In this document: in pieces, positions 1 to 8,973 of the stretch
Numbering within the stretch: the first letter of the stretch is position 1
Layout of the letters: each line of letters starts with the position of its first letter
NCBI RefSeq assembly: GCF_021739485.1
Contig: NZ_JAJFNK010000003.1
Location: 62,001-126,000 of the forward strand
Reading direction: 5' to 3'
From: Alicyclobacillus tolerans
GTDB taxonomy: Bacteria > Bacillota > Bacilli > Alicyclobacillales > Alicyclobacillaceae
Length of the DNA stretch: 64,000 nucleotides
Notes under the pieces: model-generated
What the model saw: the letters and a program-made list of their open reading frames with translations, nothing else
Told to the model about the DNA's origin: nothing
The model's database searches: none
Translations under genes and position numbers: made by a program

Positions 1-651
1 ATTGCCGGGGTGCTGGCCGTCTGCTTGCTAAACTGGAACTGGTTGATCGCCTCCCGCGTGTTTCCGTTCTGGGGAACCGGCATAGAGCAGGTGGTTTGGG
101 GCGCCTTGCGCTACTCGTCCATCTTTGCCAACGTGCTGTTGTTGTGCGTCATCTATCCGCACGCACACGACCCCAAATCCCTGCGCAAAGTCGGCATCCA
201 AAGCATTGTACTGTCCGCGCTGATTATCGCAGGGTTCACGTTTGTCTATAATTTAGTGTTTCCCCCTTCAGTGACGGGGAAGATCGCTTTTCCTCTGTAT
301 CAACTTGCGCGCATGATCTACATGGGCCGCTTTATCCAAAACCTCGAGAGTGGTTTCGTCTTCTTATGGGTAACCGCCGCGGTCATCAAGATGGCGATCA
401 CCCTTTGGTCCGCGGCGTATTTATTCAGCAGCGGATTTGGCTGGCCGACGTTCCGGCCTGCCATCCCGGCACTAGGGCTGCTTGCGTTTGCGCTGAGCAT
501 GCTGCCTTCCAACATCGTGCAAGCGCACCAGTGGGACGAGTTGTACGTTTTAACGTGGGGCTGGATTGTCGTGTTTGGCCTGCCACTGCTCATTGTGCTG
601 GGCGGAGCCCTGATACGCAGCGTTAAACGGGGGCGAGCACAGCATGTTTAA
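1..651 (+). CDS. GerAB-type spore germination receptor permease subunit (C-terminal part)
   Basis: The last 216 residues of an integral membrane protein, open at the window edge. Several long hydrophobic segments are broken by short polar loops, and the sequence ends in a basic tail (RSVKRGRAQHV). Spacing and composition fit the C-terminal half of the GerAB/YndE family of the APC superfamily, the B subunit of GerA-type germinant receptors in the spore inner membrane. The family assignment rests on overall pattern, since the N-terminal part is missing. A small two-helix protein gene overlaps its stop codon, as in ger operons that carry a D subunit. Confidence 0.75.
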   Translation: MAGVLAVCLLNWNWLIASRVFPFWGTGIEQVVWGALRYSSIFANVLLLCVIYPHAHDPKSLRKVGIQSIVLSALIIAGFTFVYNLVFPPSVTGKIAFPLYQLARMIYMGRFIQNLESGFVFLWVTAAVIKMAITLWSAAYLFSSGFGWPTFRPAIPALGLLAFALSMLPSNIVQAHQWDELYVLTWGWIVVFGLPLLIVLGGALIRSVKRGRAQHV

Positions 652-817
652 GTTCGTTTTAGCCATGTTGATCCCGTTGGGAGTGGCAATCTACACCGTG
701 CAGTTTGGACGATGGATGCTGAGAAAACGCCTAGGACTCGGAGCTGTCTCTGCTTTTGCACTGGCAGTCGCTACATTTTCCGTATCCGGTGTGGTGTTGT
801 GGCGCATCTTCTCTTAG
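644..817 (+). CDS. Small two-helix membrane protein, possible germination receptor D subunit
   Basis: A 57-residue ORF whose ATG overlaps the last 8 bases of the GerAB-like gene, implying translational coupling. It has two hydrophobic segments (about residues 4-20 and 33-55) separated by a basic loop (RWMLRKR). Some Bacillus germinant receptor operons encode a small two-helix D subunit next to the A, B and C genes; position and topology match that pattern, but I see no diagnostic motif. A chance ORF is possible but unlikely given the overlap and membrane character. Confidence 0.6.
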   Translation: MFKFVLAMLIPLGVAIYTVQFGRWMLRKRLGLGAVSAFALAVATFSVSGVVLWRIFS

Positions 818-976
818 CCGCCTTGACAAGTCCGCAGCTTTCAGGGGCGGGCTCGGATTAATAAGACGGAATATTAGGACTATGTAAACTTGCAGCCTTG
901 AGGTAAAACTTGAATGACATGGAAGACGCGTTTGGGCCAACCCGGCGGTATAATGACAAAGAAGGGAGAGTGCGGG

Positions 977-1435
977 ATGAGTGCATCGACACCAACGGCC
1001 CAAAAAAAGCGCGTTGAAATCTACACGGATGGAGCATGCAGCGGCAACCCCGGACCCGGAGGCTGGGCCGCCGTCTTGACCTACAGTGGTTCGCGACGGG
1101 AATTGTCCGGCGGGGAGAGCAACACGACCAATCAGCGCATGGAACTGAATGCCGCTTTTCAGGCGCTGCGCGCCCTTAAAGAACCCTGCGAAGTCATCCT
1201 GCACAGCGATTCCGCCTATCTCGTCAACTGCTTTCGCCAAAAATGGTACGTTTCTTGGCAAAAAAACGGATGGAAAAACAGCAAGGGAGAGCCTGTGCAA
1301 AATCGCGATTTGTGGGAGGGGCTTCTGGAAGAAGTGCAGCGTCACGAACTGCACTTTGAAAAAGTCAAAGGGCACGCGGGAGTCGAACTCAATGAACGCT
1401 GCGACGAACTGGCCCGTGCCGCCATCCCGAAGTAA
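977..1435 (+). CDS. rnhA: Ribonuclease HI
   Basis: Hydrolyses RNA in RNA-DNA hybrids in the cytoplasm. The 152-residue length is typical of bacterial RNase HI. Catalytic motifs are intact: YTDGACSGNPGPGG with D18, TTNQRMELNA with E56, HSDSAY with D78, and the C-terminal KGHAGVELNERCDELAR stretch. I chose the ATG at 977 because GAAGGGAG lies just upstream; an in-frame ATG at 953 would add eight residues. The TAA stop overlaps the ATG of queG by one base, so the two are probably co-translated. Confidence 0.93.
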   Translation: MSASTPTAQKKRVEIYTDGACSGNPGPGGWAAVLTYSGSRRELSGGESNTTNQRMELNAAFQALRALKEPCEVILHSDSAYLVNCFRQKWYVSWQKNGWKNSKGEPVQNRDLWEGLLEEVQRHELHFEKVKGHAGVELNERCDELARAAIPK

Positions 1436-2613
1436 TGGAACTTTCACTCGAGAGATTGAAAGAACTGGGCCGCTTAGCAGGGTTTGACGCGGTGGGTGCG
1501 ACGTCTGCGGACCCGTTTGACGAGATGACTGAAGTGCTGAAAGACTATGCGGAGCGAGGAAGAACCGGCTTTGAGCACGAAGATATCGCACTGCGGGTGA
1601 ATCCAAAGCAATGGATGCCGGAGGCCCAGTCGCTGATTGCTGTCGCGATGGCCTACCTCACGCCGCAAGGACAGCGCGTCGCCAAACAGCATCCGAAAGA
1701 GCGGCCCGCGGGCCGCATCAGTGTCTACTCGTACGGAGAAGATTACCACCGCGTCATGTCCGAACGATTGGATATTTTGAAAAACCTGCTCGAAACAGAG
1801 CTCGGCAGGCCTGTATGCGCCCAGAAGGCAGTCGATACGTCGCCGCTGGTCGACCGCAGGGTGGCTGAACGGGCTGGTATCGGATGGATTGGGAAAAACT
1901 GCATGTTTTACACGCCATCTTACGGTTCGTTTGTGTTTCTTGGCACGCTGTTGGTGGATGTCTCCATTGAGGCGGCCCAGGCCGCGCAGGTCAATCGCTG
2001 CGGAACGTGCTCGTTGTGCATGCAAGCCTGTCCGACACAAGCCCTGATTGCCCCTGGCGTGATTGATGCCACGCGGTGCCTGTCCTATATCACGCAGATG
2101 AAAGGCAGCATCCCAGAACCTTACCGGGCTAAAATGGGAACGCGCGTGTGGGGGTGCGACACCTGTCAGTGGGCGTGTCCTGAAAACAAACCCGTCGAGG
2201 CCTCGCCCCACGAACGCTATCGCCCCGTGGAAGAGCTTGCCTACCCGGATTTGGTCGAACTGTTGTACCTGAGCAACCGGGAGTTCATGCGACGCTATGG
2301 GAAAAGCGCCGCTGCATGGAGAGGGGTGCGTACCCTCCAGCGCAACGCGTTAATCGCCTTGGGCAATTTGAAAAACCCGGAGGCCGTCGTTCACTTGGCG
2401 AAGTTTTTGCGGCATGAACGCAGCGAGTTTCGGACCAGTGCAGCTTGGTCGCTGCGGCGCATCGGGGGTGAAGCCGCACGCCTGGCAGTCGCGCAAGCCT
2501 TGCAAGTCGAAGAGGACGAACAAGTCAAGCGAGAAATGGTGTGGGCCGTGGAAAAAGAGGGTGTAAATCCGGACATCCCGAGTTTAGGCACAAGTGAACC
2601 GAATTGTAAGTGA
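1435..2613 (+). CDS. queG: Epoxyqueuosine reductase QueG
   Basis: Catalyses the last step of queuosine synthesis on tRNA, reducing epoxyqueuosine to queuosine with cobalamin and two [4Fe-4S] clusters. The 392-residue protein has the two ferredoxin-like cysteine groups (CGTCSLCMQACP from about residue 189 and GCDTCQWACP from about 241) and a helical C-terminal extension of HEAT-like character (NALIALGNLKNPEAVVHL, SAAWSLRRIGGEAA), the full Bacillus QueG architecture. It starts inside the rnhA stop codon. Its last 20 bases form the first copy of a 16-bp tandem repeat, so the C-terminus TSEPNCK is encoded by repeat sequence. Confidence 0.95.
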   Translation: MELSLERLKELGRLAGFDAVGATSADPFDEMTEVLKDYAERGRTGFEHEDIALRVNPKQWMPEAQSLIAVAMAYLTPQGQRVAKQHPKERPAGRISVYSYGEDYHRVMSERLDILKNLLETELGRPVCAQKAVDTSPLVDRRVAERAGIGWIGKNCMFYTPSYGSFVFLGTLLVDVSIEAAQAAQVNRCGTCSLCMQACPTQALIAPGVIDATRCLSYITQMKGSIPEPYRAKMGTRVWGCDTCQWACPENKPVEASPHERYRPVEELAYPDLVELLYLSNREFMRRYGKSAAAWRGVRTLQRNALIALGNLKNPEAVVHLAKFLRHERSEFRTSAAWSLRRIGGEAARLAVAQALQVEEDEQVKREMVWAVEKEGVNPDIPSLGTSEPNCK

Positions 2614-2673
2614 CTCGAAGTGTGAGTGAATCGAATGGTACGTGAACCGATTTATAAGTGAACCGAGTCGAGG
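2594..2673. repeat. Five copies of a degenerate 16-bp tandem repeat
   Basis: Five head-to-tail units, each starting GTGA(A/C)(C/T)CGA, begin at 2594, 2610, 2626, 2642 and 2658. The first lies in the 3' end of queG and the rest fill the gap to ogt, stopping just before the ogt ribosome binding site. The repeated GTGA supplies alternating start- and stop-like triplets, which may loosen or couple queG-ogt translation, or it may be a slipped-strand expansion. Confidence 0.9.
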
Positions 2674-2695
2674 AACCGATGAGGAGGGTTTTCAG

Positions 2696-3304
2696 GTGAA
2701 CGCATCGACAACCACACGCCCGACGGAAGTTGTCGCAACGCAAGAATTCGATTCTCCAGTTGGCAGGTTGATGGTCTCAGCGGTGGCACAGGGTGTGGTC
2801 AGTGTGGATTGGGTGGACAAAAGCCAGGAGAGGCCTTTACGGGCAGTAGGTGAAGATGCTGACTCACGAGGCAATGAGTCCGCAGCGATTTGGTGCAGTG
2901 AGGCGATTAAACAGCTCGGCGAGTACTTTCGAGGAGAACGAACCCGGTTCGACCTGCCGTTGGTCGTGCAAGGTACTGCATTTCAACGCGCTGTCTGGAA
3001 GGCTTTAGAGCAAATTCCATACGGAGAAACGAGGTCCTATCAGGACATTGCCAGGCAAATTGGCCGTGATAAGGCCGTGCGAGCCGTTGGACAGGCAAAT
3101 CGCGCCAACCCCATTCCCATTGTTATTCCCTGCCATCGAGTCATTGGCGCTAATGGTCAGTTGACCGGATACGCAGGTTCCAAGGTTCATCTTAAGGCGG
3201 CGTTGTTGAGCTTAGAACAGTCTCTGGGCGGCCTGGCTCCTGTGGCAGCAACGGGGCAAATCGCTGTTGCGACACCACCCGTTCACACTTCGCCTGTCGA
3301 ATAA
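2696..3304 (+). CDS. ogt: Methylated-DNA--protein-cysteine S-methyltransferase
   Basis: Suicide repair enzyme that takes the alkyl group from O6-methylguanine onto its own cysteine. The 202-residue protein contains the active-site motif IPCHRVIGANG (acceptor Cys about residue 146), the helix-turn-helix-like GETRSYQDIARQIG and the arginine finger region (DKAVRAVGQANRANP). The GTG start at 2696 has GAGGAGGG seven bases upstream; earlier in-frame starts fall in the tandem repeat. The last ~25 residues run past the usual family end and look non-conserved. Confidence 0.93.
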   Translation: MNASTTTRPTEVVATQEFDSPVGRLMVSAVAQGVVSVDWVDKSQERPLRAVGEDADSRGNESAAIWCSEAIKQLGEYFRGERTRFDLPLVVQGTAFQRAVWKALEQIPYGETRSYQDIARQIGRDKAVRAVGQANRANPIPIVIPCHRVIGANGQLTGYAGSKVHLKAALLSLEQSLGGLAPVAATGQIAVATPPVHTSPVE

Positions 3305-3336
3305 ATTGCCTGGGTCCAGCCGAAAGAGCCCGAGGA

Positions 3337-4842
3337 TTACCCTTGCGGGCTTTGTCCTGAGAGCTCTTTGGCCAACGCAGCCAAAAAGGCCTGCCGCCTC
3401 TCTTCTTGCGCCGCATAGTCCTTCAGGGCTTCCGTCTGTTCAAACTCTTTAAATACGCGGTAGCGGGTGTGTGCTAGCCGCCAGGCGCGGTAGGGGAAAG
3501 TCAACAGGCCTTGTATCAGTTGATACTCTGCTGGTTCGATGGTTCGCACTTCGTTAAAGTGCAAAAAGCAGGCATACGCGATTTCAGAACTCCAGTTGGC
3601 CTGCTGAAGGCTACGTCTGAGCAAGTGGGACAAATCGAGCGCTCGCGGTGCATAGGTCGCCAAGTCAAAGTCAATCAGAATCATCTGCTTTTTCGGATTG
3701 TACACGAGGTTCCCCGGAATCACGTCCAGGTGGCAGATGCCGGGCGACTCTTCGTCTCGTTCTAAAAACTCCTGGCACTCTTCGGAGCTCAGCAGCCGAA
3801 CGCTTTTTTCCGCATCTTGAATCAGGCTAGACCCAAGCGAAACCATGGTTTCGTCAAACGCGTCGGGAGACGCATTCTGCGTCGCATGAGCTACGAGTTG
3901 ACGCAGCTCGCGCGCTCTTTGACGCGTCATGTCGAGGATGTTGTGCGCCATGGGCGGATTGTAGAGTTCCGACTCGAAACCGCGGGACGCCTCGTGAAAT
4001 TCAGCCAGCGTTTTGGCTGCCGAGCCTATTTGAATCGGGAACGCGAAGTTCGCGGCGTTTCCCTGAATCCACCTCGTCGCATAAAAGGTTTCCCCTTGTA
4101 GCTTGACATAGGGTTTTTGTTTTTCGGTCAATGCAAAACTGGAATACTGCGCAAACCCCTTTTTTTTCACGTACTCCAGGACTTCGTGGATGAATTCCAC
4201 CCGTTCCGGAGGGATGTGAGTCCTTTTGACGGCATAGTTTCCGCCTTCAGTCGCAACCTGTACGACACTTTCCACACGTTGCGCTCCTGTGACTTGCCAA
4301 CCGTACATCGCAGGAAGGTTCAAGGGCATGTCGAGCTGCCGGAATAAGCCCTGCCACTGCCGTTTTACATCTCCCTTTGACTTGCCTTTTAAACCTGAGG
4401 CACCCTTTGCATCGGCTTTAGGAGTGACATTTGGGCTTGCTTTGACGCTGTTTTGATGGTTGACTTTGCTTTTATTCTTACTTTGTCCAGTTTGAGCCGG
4501 GTTAGATGATTTGTTTTGGGTCTGTGTAAAATTTGATGCTCCACCCCCGTAGGAGGCTGCTGTGTAGGAATCGTTGTCTGCGGTGTTATCCAAACGTCGG
4601 GGCCCTGGTTCAGAGTTGTGGTTCAGCGTGCTCTTCGATGCCCGTTTGTCGCGCTTTCCGGATGAGTCTGGCACCATGGTCTGGGCCGGTGGAGTCGAAC
4701 CCTCCTTTTCCTCTACCTCGTTTGACGAAGCGGTAGGGTTCTCCTGTTGCAAAAAGGGAGGGGGAGTCAAGAACTGTTTGAGCAGTTCTTGCATCCACGG
4801 AGACCACTGACTGGTTCGCGCACGTGGACCAAAACGCATCAT
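3337..4842 (-). CDS. CotS-family spore coat protein with a long low-complexity N-terminus
   Basis: About 501 residues. The C-terminal ~340 form an aminoglycoside-phosphotransferase-like kinase fold of the CotS/CotI/YutH group of spore coat proteins: GGNYAVKRTH (nucleotide-binding lysine region), ICHLDVIPGNLVYN (HxDxxxxN catalytic loop) and ILIDFDLATYAP (IDFD metal-binding motif). The first ~150 residues are rich in Ser, Asn, Gln, Lys and Pro and probably disordered, an unusual addition to a family of roughly 350 residues. I place the start at the MMRFGPR methionine; an in-frame GTG at 4851 is close and the open frame extends to 5022. The catalytic-loop Asp is present, so activity is possible. 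Confidence 0.85.
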   Translation of the reverse strand: MMRFGPRARTSQWSPWMQELLKQFLTPPPFLQQENPTASSNEVEEKEGSTPPAQTMVPDSSGKRDKRASKSTLNHNSEPGPRRLDNTADNDSYTAASYGGGASNFTQTQNKSSNPAQTGQSKNKSKVNHQNSVKASPNVTPKADAKGASGLKGKSKGDVKRQWQGLFRQLDMPLNLPAMYGWQVTGAQRVESVVQVATEGGNYAVKRTHIPPERVEFIHEVLEYVKKKGFAQYSSFALTEKQKPYVKLQGETFYATRWIQGNAANFAFPIQIGSAAKTLAEFHEASRGFESELYNPPMAHNILDMTRQRARELRQLVAHATQNASPDAFDETMVSLGSSLIQDAEKSVRLLSSEECQEFLERDEESPGICHLDVIPGNLVYNPKKQMILIDFDLATYAPRALDLSHLLRRSLQQANWSSEIAYACFLHFNEVRTIEPAEYQLIQGLLTFPYRAWRLAHTRYRVFKEFEQTEALKDYAAQEERRQAFLAALAKELSGQSPQG

Positions 4843-4975
4843 CGGTTTCACCGCCTGCTCTTCAGAATCTAGGCTCCTGCCATAAAAGGGTATTCGCGAG
4901 GAGCAAAAATGGAGTGGGCGGGTGTACCTCGGTGTCCCCGTGAAACGCTGTCTTTGGTATCCGAACGGCAAAACA

Positions 4976-5019
4976 GCCCTGCGCTGTCGGACACACAGGG
5001 TGTGTCCGGCACGCAGGGC
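4976..5019 (-). terminator. Intrinsic terminator hairpin
   Basis: An 8-bp outer stem (GCCCTGCG/CGCAGGGC) and a 9-bp inner stem (CGGACACAC/GTGTGTCCG) with a 3-base loop, followed on the minus strand by TGTTTTG. It lies downstream of the dehydrogenase gene on the minus strand and upstream of the coat gene, so it should end dehydrogenase transcripts. Confidence 0.75.
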
Positions 5020-5130
5020 CATCGTTCAACACTCAATCCTTGATGGGTCGATGGATCAGCAACCTGTGACGAACAGCAAACGTCCGAACGCAGGTTCGGA
5101 GAGAGATTTCAACGGCAAGGGACGAGTCGA

Positions 5131-6225
5131 TTACCGAGGGTCGCCGATGGTGCTCCATACCTCGAGCTTTGTCTTGATCCTGTTAATGACTTCGTCTGTG
5201 AATTCGATGGTGCCGTCTCCGCCGCCGAGGTCCGAAGTGCGGACTCCACTCATGACGGATTCCAAAGTGGCTTCGTAAATGGCACGCGAAGCCATTTGCA
5301 GCTGGCGGTTTTCCGAGTACGCCAACAAAGATGCCCCTGCTAAGATCATTGCCATGGGGTTGGCGACGTTTTTTCCGAATAGGCTCGGAGCGGTTCCATG
5401 CGGAGCCTCCGCCATCACCACGCGAGGTTTCCAATTCTCATCGAGTGACAACAGGATGGACTCCGAACCCGCGATAGAACCAAACATCTGAAGCACCAAA
5501 TCGGACAGGCAGTCGCCGTCGCGGTTCAGCGCGGGAATGACCAGAGCCTCGCCTGCTTTGACGAGCAACAAAGCGTACGTGGCATCAATCAATTGCGGCT
5601 CGTAAGCGACATCCGGGTAACGCTTGGAGGCAGCGTCGAGTTCTTCCTTGAACATGCCTTCATACACCGGGCTGACCGTGAACTTCGGTCCTCCGAACAC
5701 CTTTGCGTTGAGACGCTTGGCATGTTGAAACGCGTACTCTGCCACTCCATGGCAGACTTGGCGTGAAATTTTTTCGGTTCGATAAGCGATTTCGTCGGAT
5801 CCGCTCTGTTCGCGCCACTCTTTGGCTCCGTAGGCGTCGTCAACAGCCATTCGGACCACGGAGATGGGTGAGTAAACTCCCACCGGGGGCGCTATCCCCG
5901 CAATTCTCCGGCCGGTGCGCACAATGACTGTTCCGTCGATCTCTTTGCGCAAAATTGCGTTGGGGCTGCCGACGTCGTCGCTGTTTTCCGGAGTAATCGT
6001 AGCCGCTTTGAGGCCAAGGCCGTGCAAGCGCATGGCCTGCGCCGCTTCATATACAACTTTGTTATCGGTTGCCCGGCGATTTTCGAGACTCAGGTCAAAT
6101 CTTAAAAACTCAAGTGGGAAACCAACGACGTCAGGGTTGAGCACGCGAAGAGCCTGCTCTAGCAACTCCTGTCCTGTTTGGTCTCCTTCCATGACTACGA
6201 TGGTTGGGGTAGTCACAAGCGTCAC
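5131..6225 (-). CDS. Isocitrate/isopropylmalate dehydrogenase family enzyme
   Basis: A 364-residue NAD(P)-dependent beta-decarboxylating 2-hydroxyacid dehydrogenase. Family hallmarks are the N-terminal IVVMEGDQTGQELL, the metal/substrate region LNRDGDCLSDLVLQMFG and the cofactor-binding EAPHGTAPSLFGKNVANP. The substrate loop (VIVRTGRRIAGIAPP) differs from textbook LeuB and from NADP-type Icd, so I cannot choose between isocitrate, homoisocitrate and a related malate. It is not next to leu genes. A divergent-length gap of about 110 bp separates it from an IclR regulator on the same strand, which may control it. Confidence 0.85.
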   Translation of the reverse strand: MTLVTTPTIVVMEGDQTGQELLEQALRVLNPDVVGFPLEFLRFDLSLENRRATDNKVVYEAAQAMRLHGLGLKAATITPENSDDVGSPNAILRKEIDGTVIVRTGRRIAGIAPPVGVYSPISVVRMAVDDAYGAKEWREQSGSDEIAYRTEKISRQVCHGVAEYAFQHAKRLNAKVFGGPKFTVSPVYEGMFKEELDAASKRYPDVAYEPQLIDATYALLLVKAGEALVIPALNRDGDCLSDLVLQMFGSIAGSESILLSLDENWKPRVVMAEAPHGTAPSLFGKNVANPMAMILAGASLLAYSENRQLQMASRAIYEATLESVMSGVRTSDLGGGDGTIEFTDEVINRIKTKLEVWSTIGDPR

Positions 6226-6336
6226 CTCGATTAGTTATGTTTTTCTGGAAGCCTGTCCGAAGGTGTGAACCCCGCTGTTCAAGAACACTCCACATCTTAC
6301 CCTGGGCTTGGGGCCCGCATCCATTCGCTGTCAACC

Positions 6337-7107
6337 CTAATGCGAGAGAAGTTTCGAAATCAGGTTCGCAGAGGTCTTAACCGTTTCCACATAACCGGAA
6401 ATAATGTCTCGGGAAAAGCGGGTTACTGGTCCGGAAACGGACAAAGCTGCGACAAATTCGTGGCTTCTCCCGAATATCGGGGCGGCAATGGCCGATGCGC
6501 CGTCGTCCCGTTCTTGAATACTGACGGCATATCCGTCGTTGCGAACCTGTTCAAGCTGCGAGCGCAGGTTCTCTCGGTCGAAATCAGGAGGGAGGGTGCT
6601 GTCGGCAAGCACCTCTTCGACGAATTCCGAGCTGGCGTAAGCTAAAAGCACTTTTCCCGAAGCACCGATATACAGCGGATAGGTTTTGCCGATAGTCGCT
6701 ACATTGCGAACTGGGGCGTTGCTTTCTACGGATTGAATTCTCAACCGCTCTTTTCCGGAACGAATGTAAAGACTGACGGTTTCCCCTGTCGCGTCGCGCA
6801 GGTGCGTCATTTCTGGAAGCACCACGGACGCCAACTCGTTGGATTGATAAAGATTGCTCAATAATTCCAAAATGCTCCATCCCAAGAGATACTTGTCGGA
6901 GTCTGCGTGCCTGCGTACAAAGCCTTTTTTTTGCAGGGAAGTCAGCAAGCGGTGGACTGTGCTTTTGTGCAATCCCACTTCGCGGGAAATGTCACTGAGG
7001 CTCAGACCGCCTTCCGCTTTCGCGAAACAGAGCAGAATGTCGAGGGCCCGGTCAACCGCCCGAACTGTCGTCTGTGCTGAAAGATCCACTGAAGAGCGAT
7101 CAGGCAT
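6337..7107 (-). CDS. IclR-family transcriptional regulator
   Basis: 256 residues: an N-terminal winged helix (AVDRALDILLCFA...LSLSDISREVGLHKSTVHRLLTSL, with the GLHKSTVHR recognition helix) and a C-terminal GAF-like effector domain (SGKVLLAYASSEF, ERDDGASAIAAPIFG). I place the start at MPDRSS, preceded by AGGAGGG; the frame stays open to 7218. It is upstream of, and codirectional with, the dehydrogenase gene, a common layout for local control. The effector is unknown. Confidence 0.9.
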   Translation of the reverse strand: MPDRSSVDLSAQTTVRAVDRALDILLCFAKAEGGLSLSDISREVGLHKSTVHRLLTSLQKKGFVRRHADSDKYLLGWSILELLSNLYQSNELASVVLPEMTHLRDATGETVSLYIRSGKERLRIQSVESNAPVRNVATIGKTYPLYIGASGKVLLAYASSEFVEEVLADSTLPPDFDRENLRSQLEQVRNDGYAVSIQERDDGASAIAAPIFGRSHEFVAALSVSGPVTRFSRDIISGYVETVKTSANLISKLLSH

Positions 7108-7345
7108 GATAAAACCCTCCTGTGTGTCCCACCAAGCGCAACAACGTTCCATTCGGTAGTTTACCACAGGGAGGACGATTGCGTCACCTGCACTGTACAG
7201 TGCCCTGAGCCCAAACATTTTAGTGCTAGTTTTTCCATTTTCGACGGTGTTCCACGGGAGAGCGAGGAGGTACGAAACCCCGCCCAGTCACCACACCCGA
7301 ACTGCCACATACCATAAACTAGGCAGATGCAATGGGGGAGAGACT

Positions 7346-8335
7346 GTGAACAGTTTTTTGGAAGCTGTCCGACTTTATTTTGAAGAAAAAAACCGCGCGT
7401 GGTTGACAGGAAGCCTCCAATCGTTACAACGTGCAGCGCGTGCTAAACCGGAGGCGGGTTGGTTCCGGCGGATCGGCTACAACATCGACGTCAAACGGCG
7501 CAGTGCGCGTTGGCGTCAAGGTAAACTGCTGAGAGCTCACACGCGTATCCGCATCTATAACATTCAATACAAACCCGACACGTCGGCCAAGTGGGCAGAA
7601 GCCGCGGTGGAAGAGTCGATCACGTGGGTGTACCGGGACGGCTTGGATTACGGCGTGGAGTCCCGGGTGATTGCGCACTTGATGCAGTGGCGGTGGAAAG
7701 ACGGGAAGTGGAGGTTGGACAGCGACATGGAAACGGACGAGAGGCACCCGCTGGCTTTTGCCCGTGAAGCCGAAAGACCTGCCAAACCCCTGCCGATGAT
7801 GACCATTCAAAGGCACGTGGAGCGCACCACCTGCAACCGCTACGACCGCGTCAAGGCACTGCGTTACGCAGAACTTTGGTGGAATGCTGCAAATCCGGAT
7901 TTCGTGAAACTCGAAGACGACTGTACCAACTTTATCTCCCAATGCCTGTTTGCTGGCAATCTGCCCATGACGGGTCAAGGACATCGCGGCACGGGCTGGT
8001 GGTACCAGTTTGACGCTTCTTTGAAAAGCGAGAACTGGAGTTACAGTTGGACGACTTCTCAAGCCCTGTACTTGCACCTGTTAGCCAAAGCCGGCGCAGT
8101 CCGGGTGGATTCTGCGCAAGACTTGAAAATTGGCGATGTCGTTTTTTACGACTGGGATGGGAGCGGAAAATACCACCACACCACCATTGTGACCGATTTT
8201 GACAACCGCGGTGACCCTTTGGTGAACGCCCATACAGATGCGAGTTGGCACAGGCATTACCTATACCTCGACAGCCGGGCCTGGACTCAGCGGACGCGGT
8301 ACGCGTTCGTCCACCTTCCGGACCAGATTTGCTGA
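7346..8335 (+). CDS. Putative amidase-domain protein (Amidase_6 type)
   Basis: 329 residues without an obvious signal peptide. The C-terminal half has the layout of the putative amidase family found in spore formers: YAELWWNAANPDF, DDCTNFISQCLFAGN (candidate nucleophilic Cys in CTNFISQ), the TGWWYQF and SYSWTTSQ segments, GDVVFYDWDGSGKYHHTTIVT (candidate His) and a terminal NAHTDASWHRHYL. The N-terminal ~150 residues resemble a stress- or transport-like domain before such amidases. The GTG start at 7346 follows GGGGGAGAG. Bond specificity is unknown; a cell-wall or spore-peptide role is plausible. Confidence 0.8.
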   Translation: MNSFLEAVRLYFEEKNRAWLTGSLQSLQRAARAKPEAGWFRRIGYNIDVKRRSARWRQGKLLRAHTRIRIYNIQYKPDTSAKWAEAAVEESITWVYRDGLDYGVESRVIAHLMQWRWKDGKWRLDSDMETDERHPLAFAREAERPAKPLPMMTIQRHVERTTCNRYDRVKALRYAELWWNAANPDFVKLEDDCTNFISQCLFAGNLPMTGQGHRGTGWWYQFDASLKSENWSYSWTTSQALYLHLLAKAGAVRVDSAQDLKIGDVVFYDWDGSGKYHHTTIVTDFDNRGDPLVNAHTDASWHRHYLYLDSRAWTQRTRYAFVHLPDQIC

Positions 8336-8469
8336 GCGCTGAGCGTCCGACCGGGGCACTCATGAAGCCTGTCCCCGCGTCTGCAGGTGCCTCATCCACC
8401 CCCGCATGGGTTCCGCCATCTGGTTGTGGTACACTATCAGGCGGAAACTATGTGGGAGTGGGTGTTCAC

Positions 8470-8928
8470 ATGCACATTGTACTGGTAGAACCTGAGATTC
8501 CAGCGAACACAGGAAACATCGCGCGCACGTGTGCCGCAACAGGGGCGGTATTGCACTTGGTGCATCCGCTCGGCTTTTCCATCGACGATAAGCACCTTAA
8601 ACGGGCAGGGCTCGACTACTGGCACCTGCTCGACATCCGTGAACACAATTCGCTGGAAGAAGTTTGGGACAAGCACCCGCAAGGGCGATTCTTTTACGCG
8701 TCCACCAAGGGAGGCCAGTGGTATACAGACGTTGCATACGGTCCAGACGATTTTTTGGTGTTTGGGAAGGAAACCAAAGGCCTCGATCGCTCTATGTTAG
8801 CAGCCCATTCGGACGAGGTTGTCCGAATTCCTATCTTGCCTGAGGCCAGGTCGCTCAACCTGTCCAATGCAGTGGCGATTGTCGTGTTTGAGGCTCTTCG
8901 CCAGGTTGGCTTTCCGAATTTGGTATAG
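8470..8928 (+). CDS. trmL: tRNA (cytidine/uridine-2'-O-)-methyltransferase TrmL
   Basis: 152-residue SPOUT-class methyltransferase that 2'-O-methylates the wobble base of leucine tRNAs. It has the N-terminal VEPEIPANTGNIARTCAATG motif, FGKETKGLDRSML and the C-terminal knot region IPILPEARSLNLSNAVAI that binds S-adenosylmethionine. The length matches Bacillus TrmL. The ATG at 8470 starts the conserved HIVLVEPEIP; an in-frame upstream extension carries no conserved residues. Confidence 0.95.
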   Translation: MHIVLVEPEIPANTGNIARTCAATGAVLHLVHPLGFSIDDKHLKRAGLDYWHLLDIREHNSLEEVWDKHPQGRFFYASTKGGQWYTDVAYGPDDFLVFGKETKGLDRSMLAAHSDEVVRIPILPEARSLNLSNAVAIVVFEALRQVGFPNLV

Positions 8929-8973
8929 CGCACTAAAAAGCTGACGTCTGAGATGACCTGGAGGTGTGCCGAC

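Noticed and set aside
4622-5022. N-terminal extension of the CotS-family protein to 5022
   Set aside because: The 60 added residues run back to the edge of the upstream terminator hairpin, are Arg-rich and have no ribosome site.
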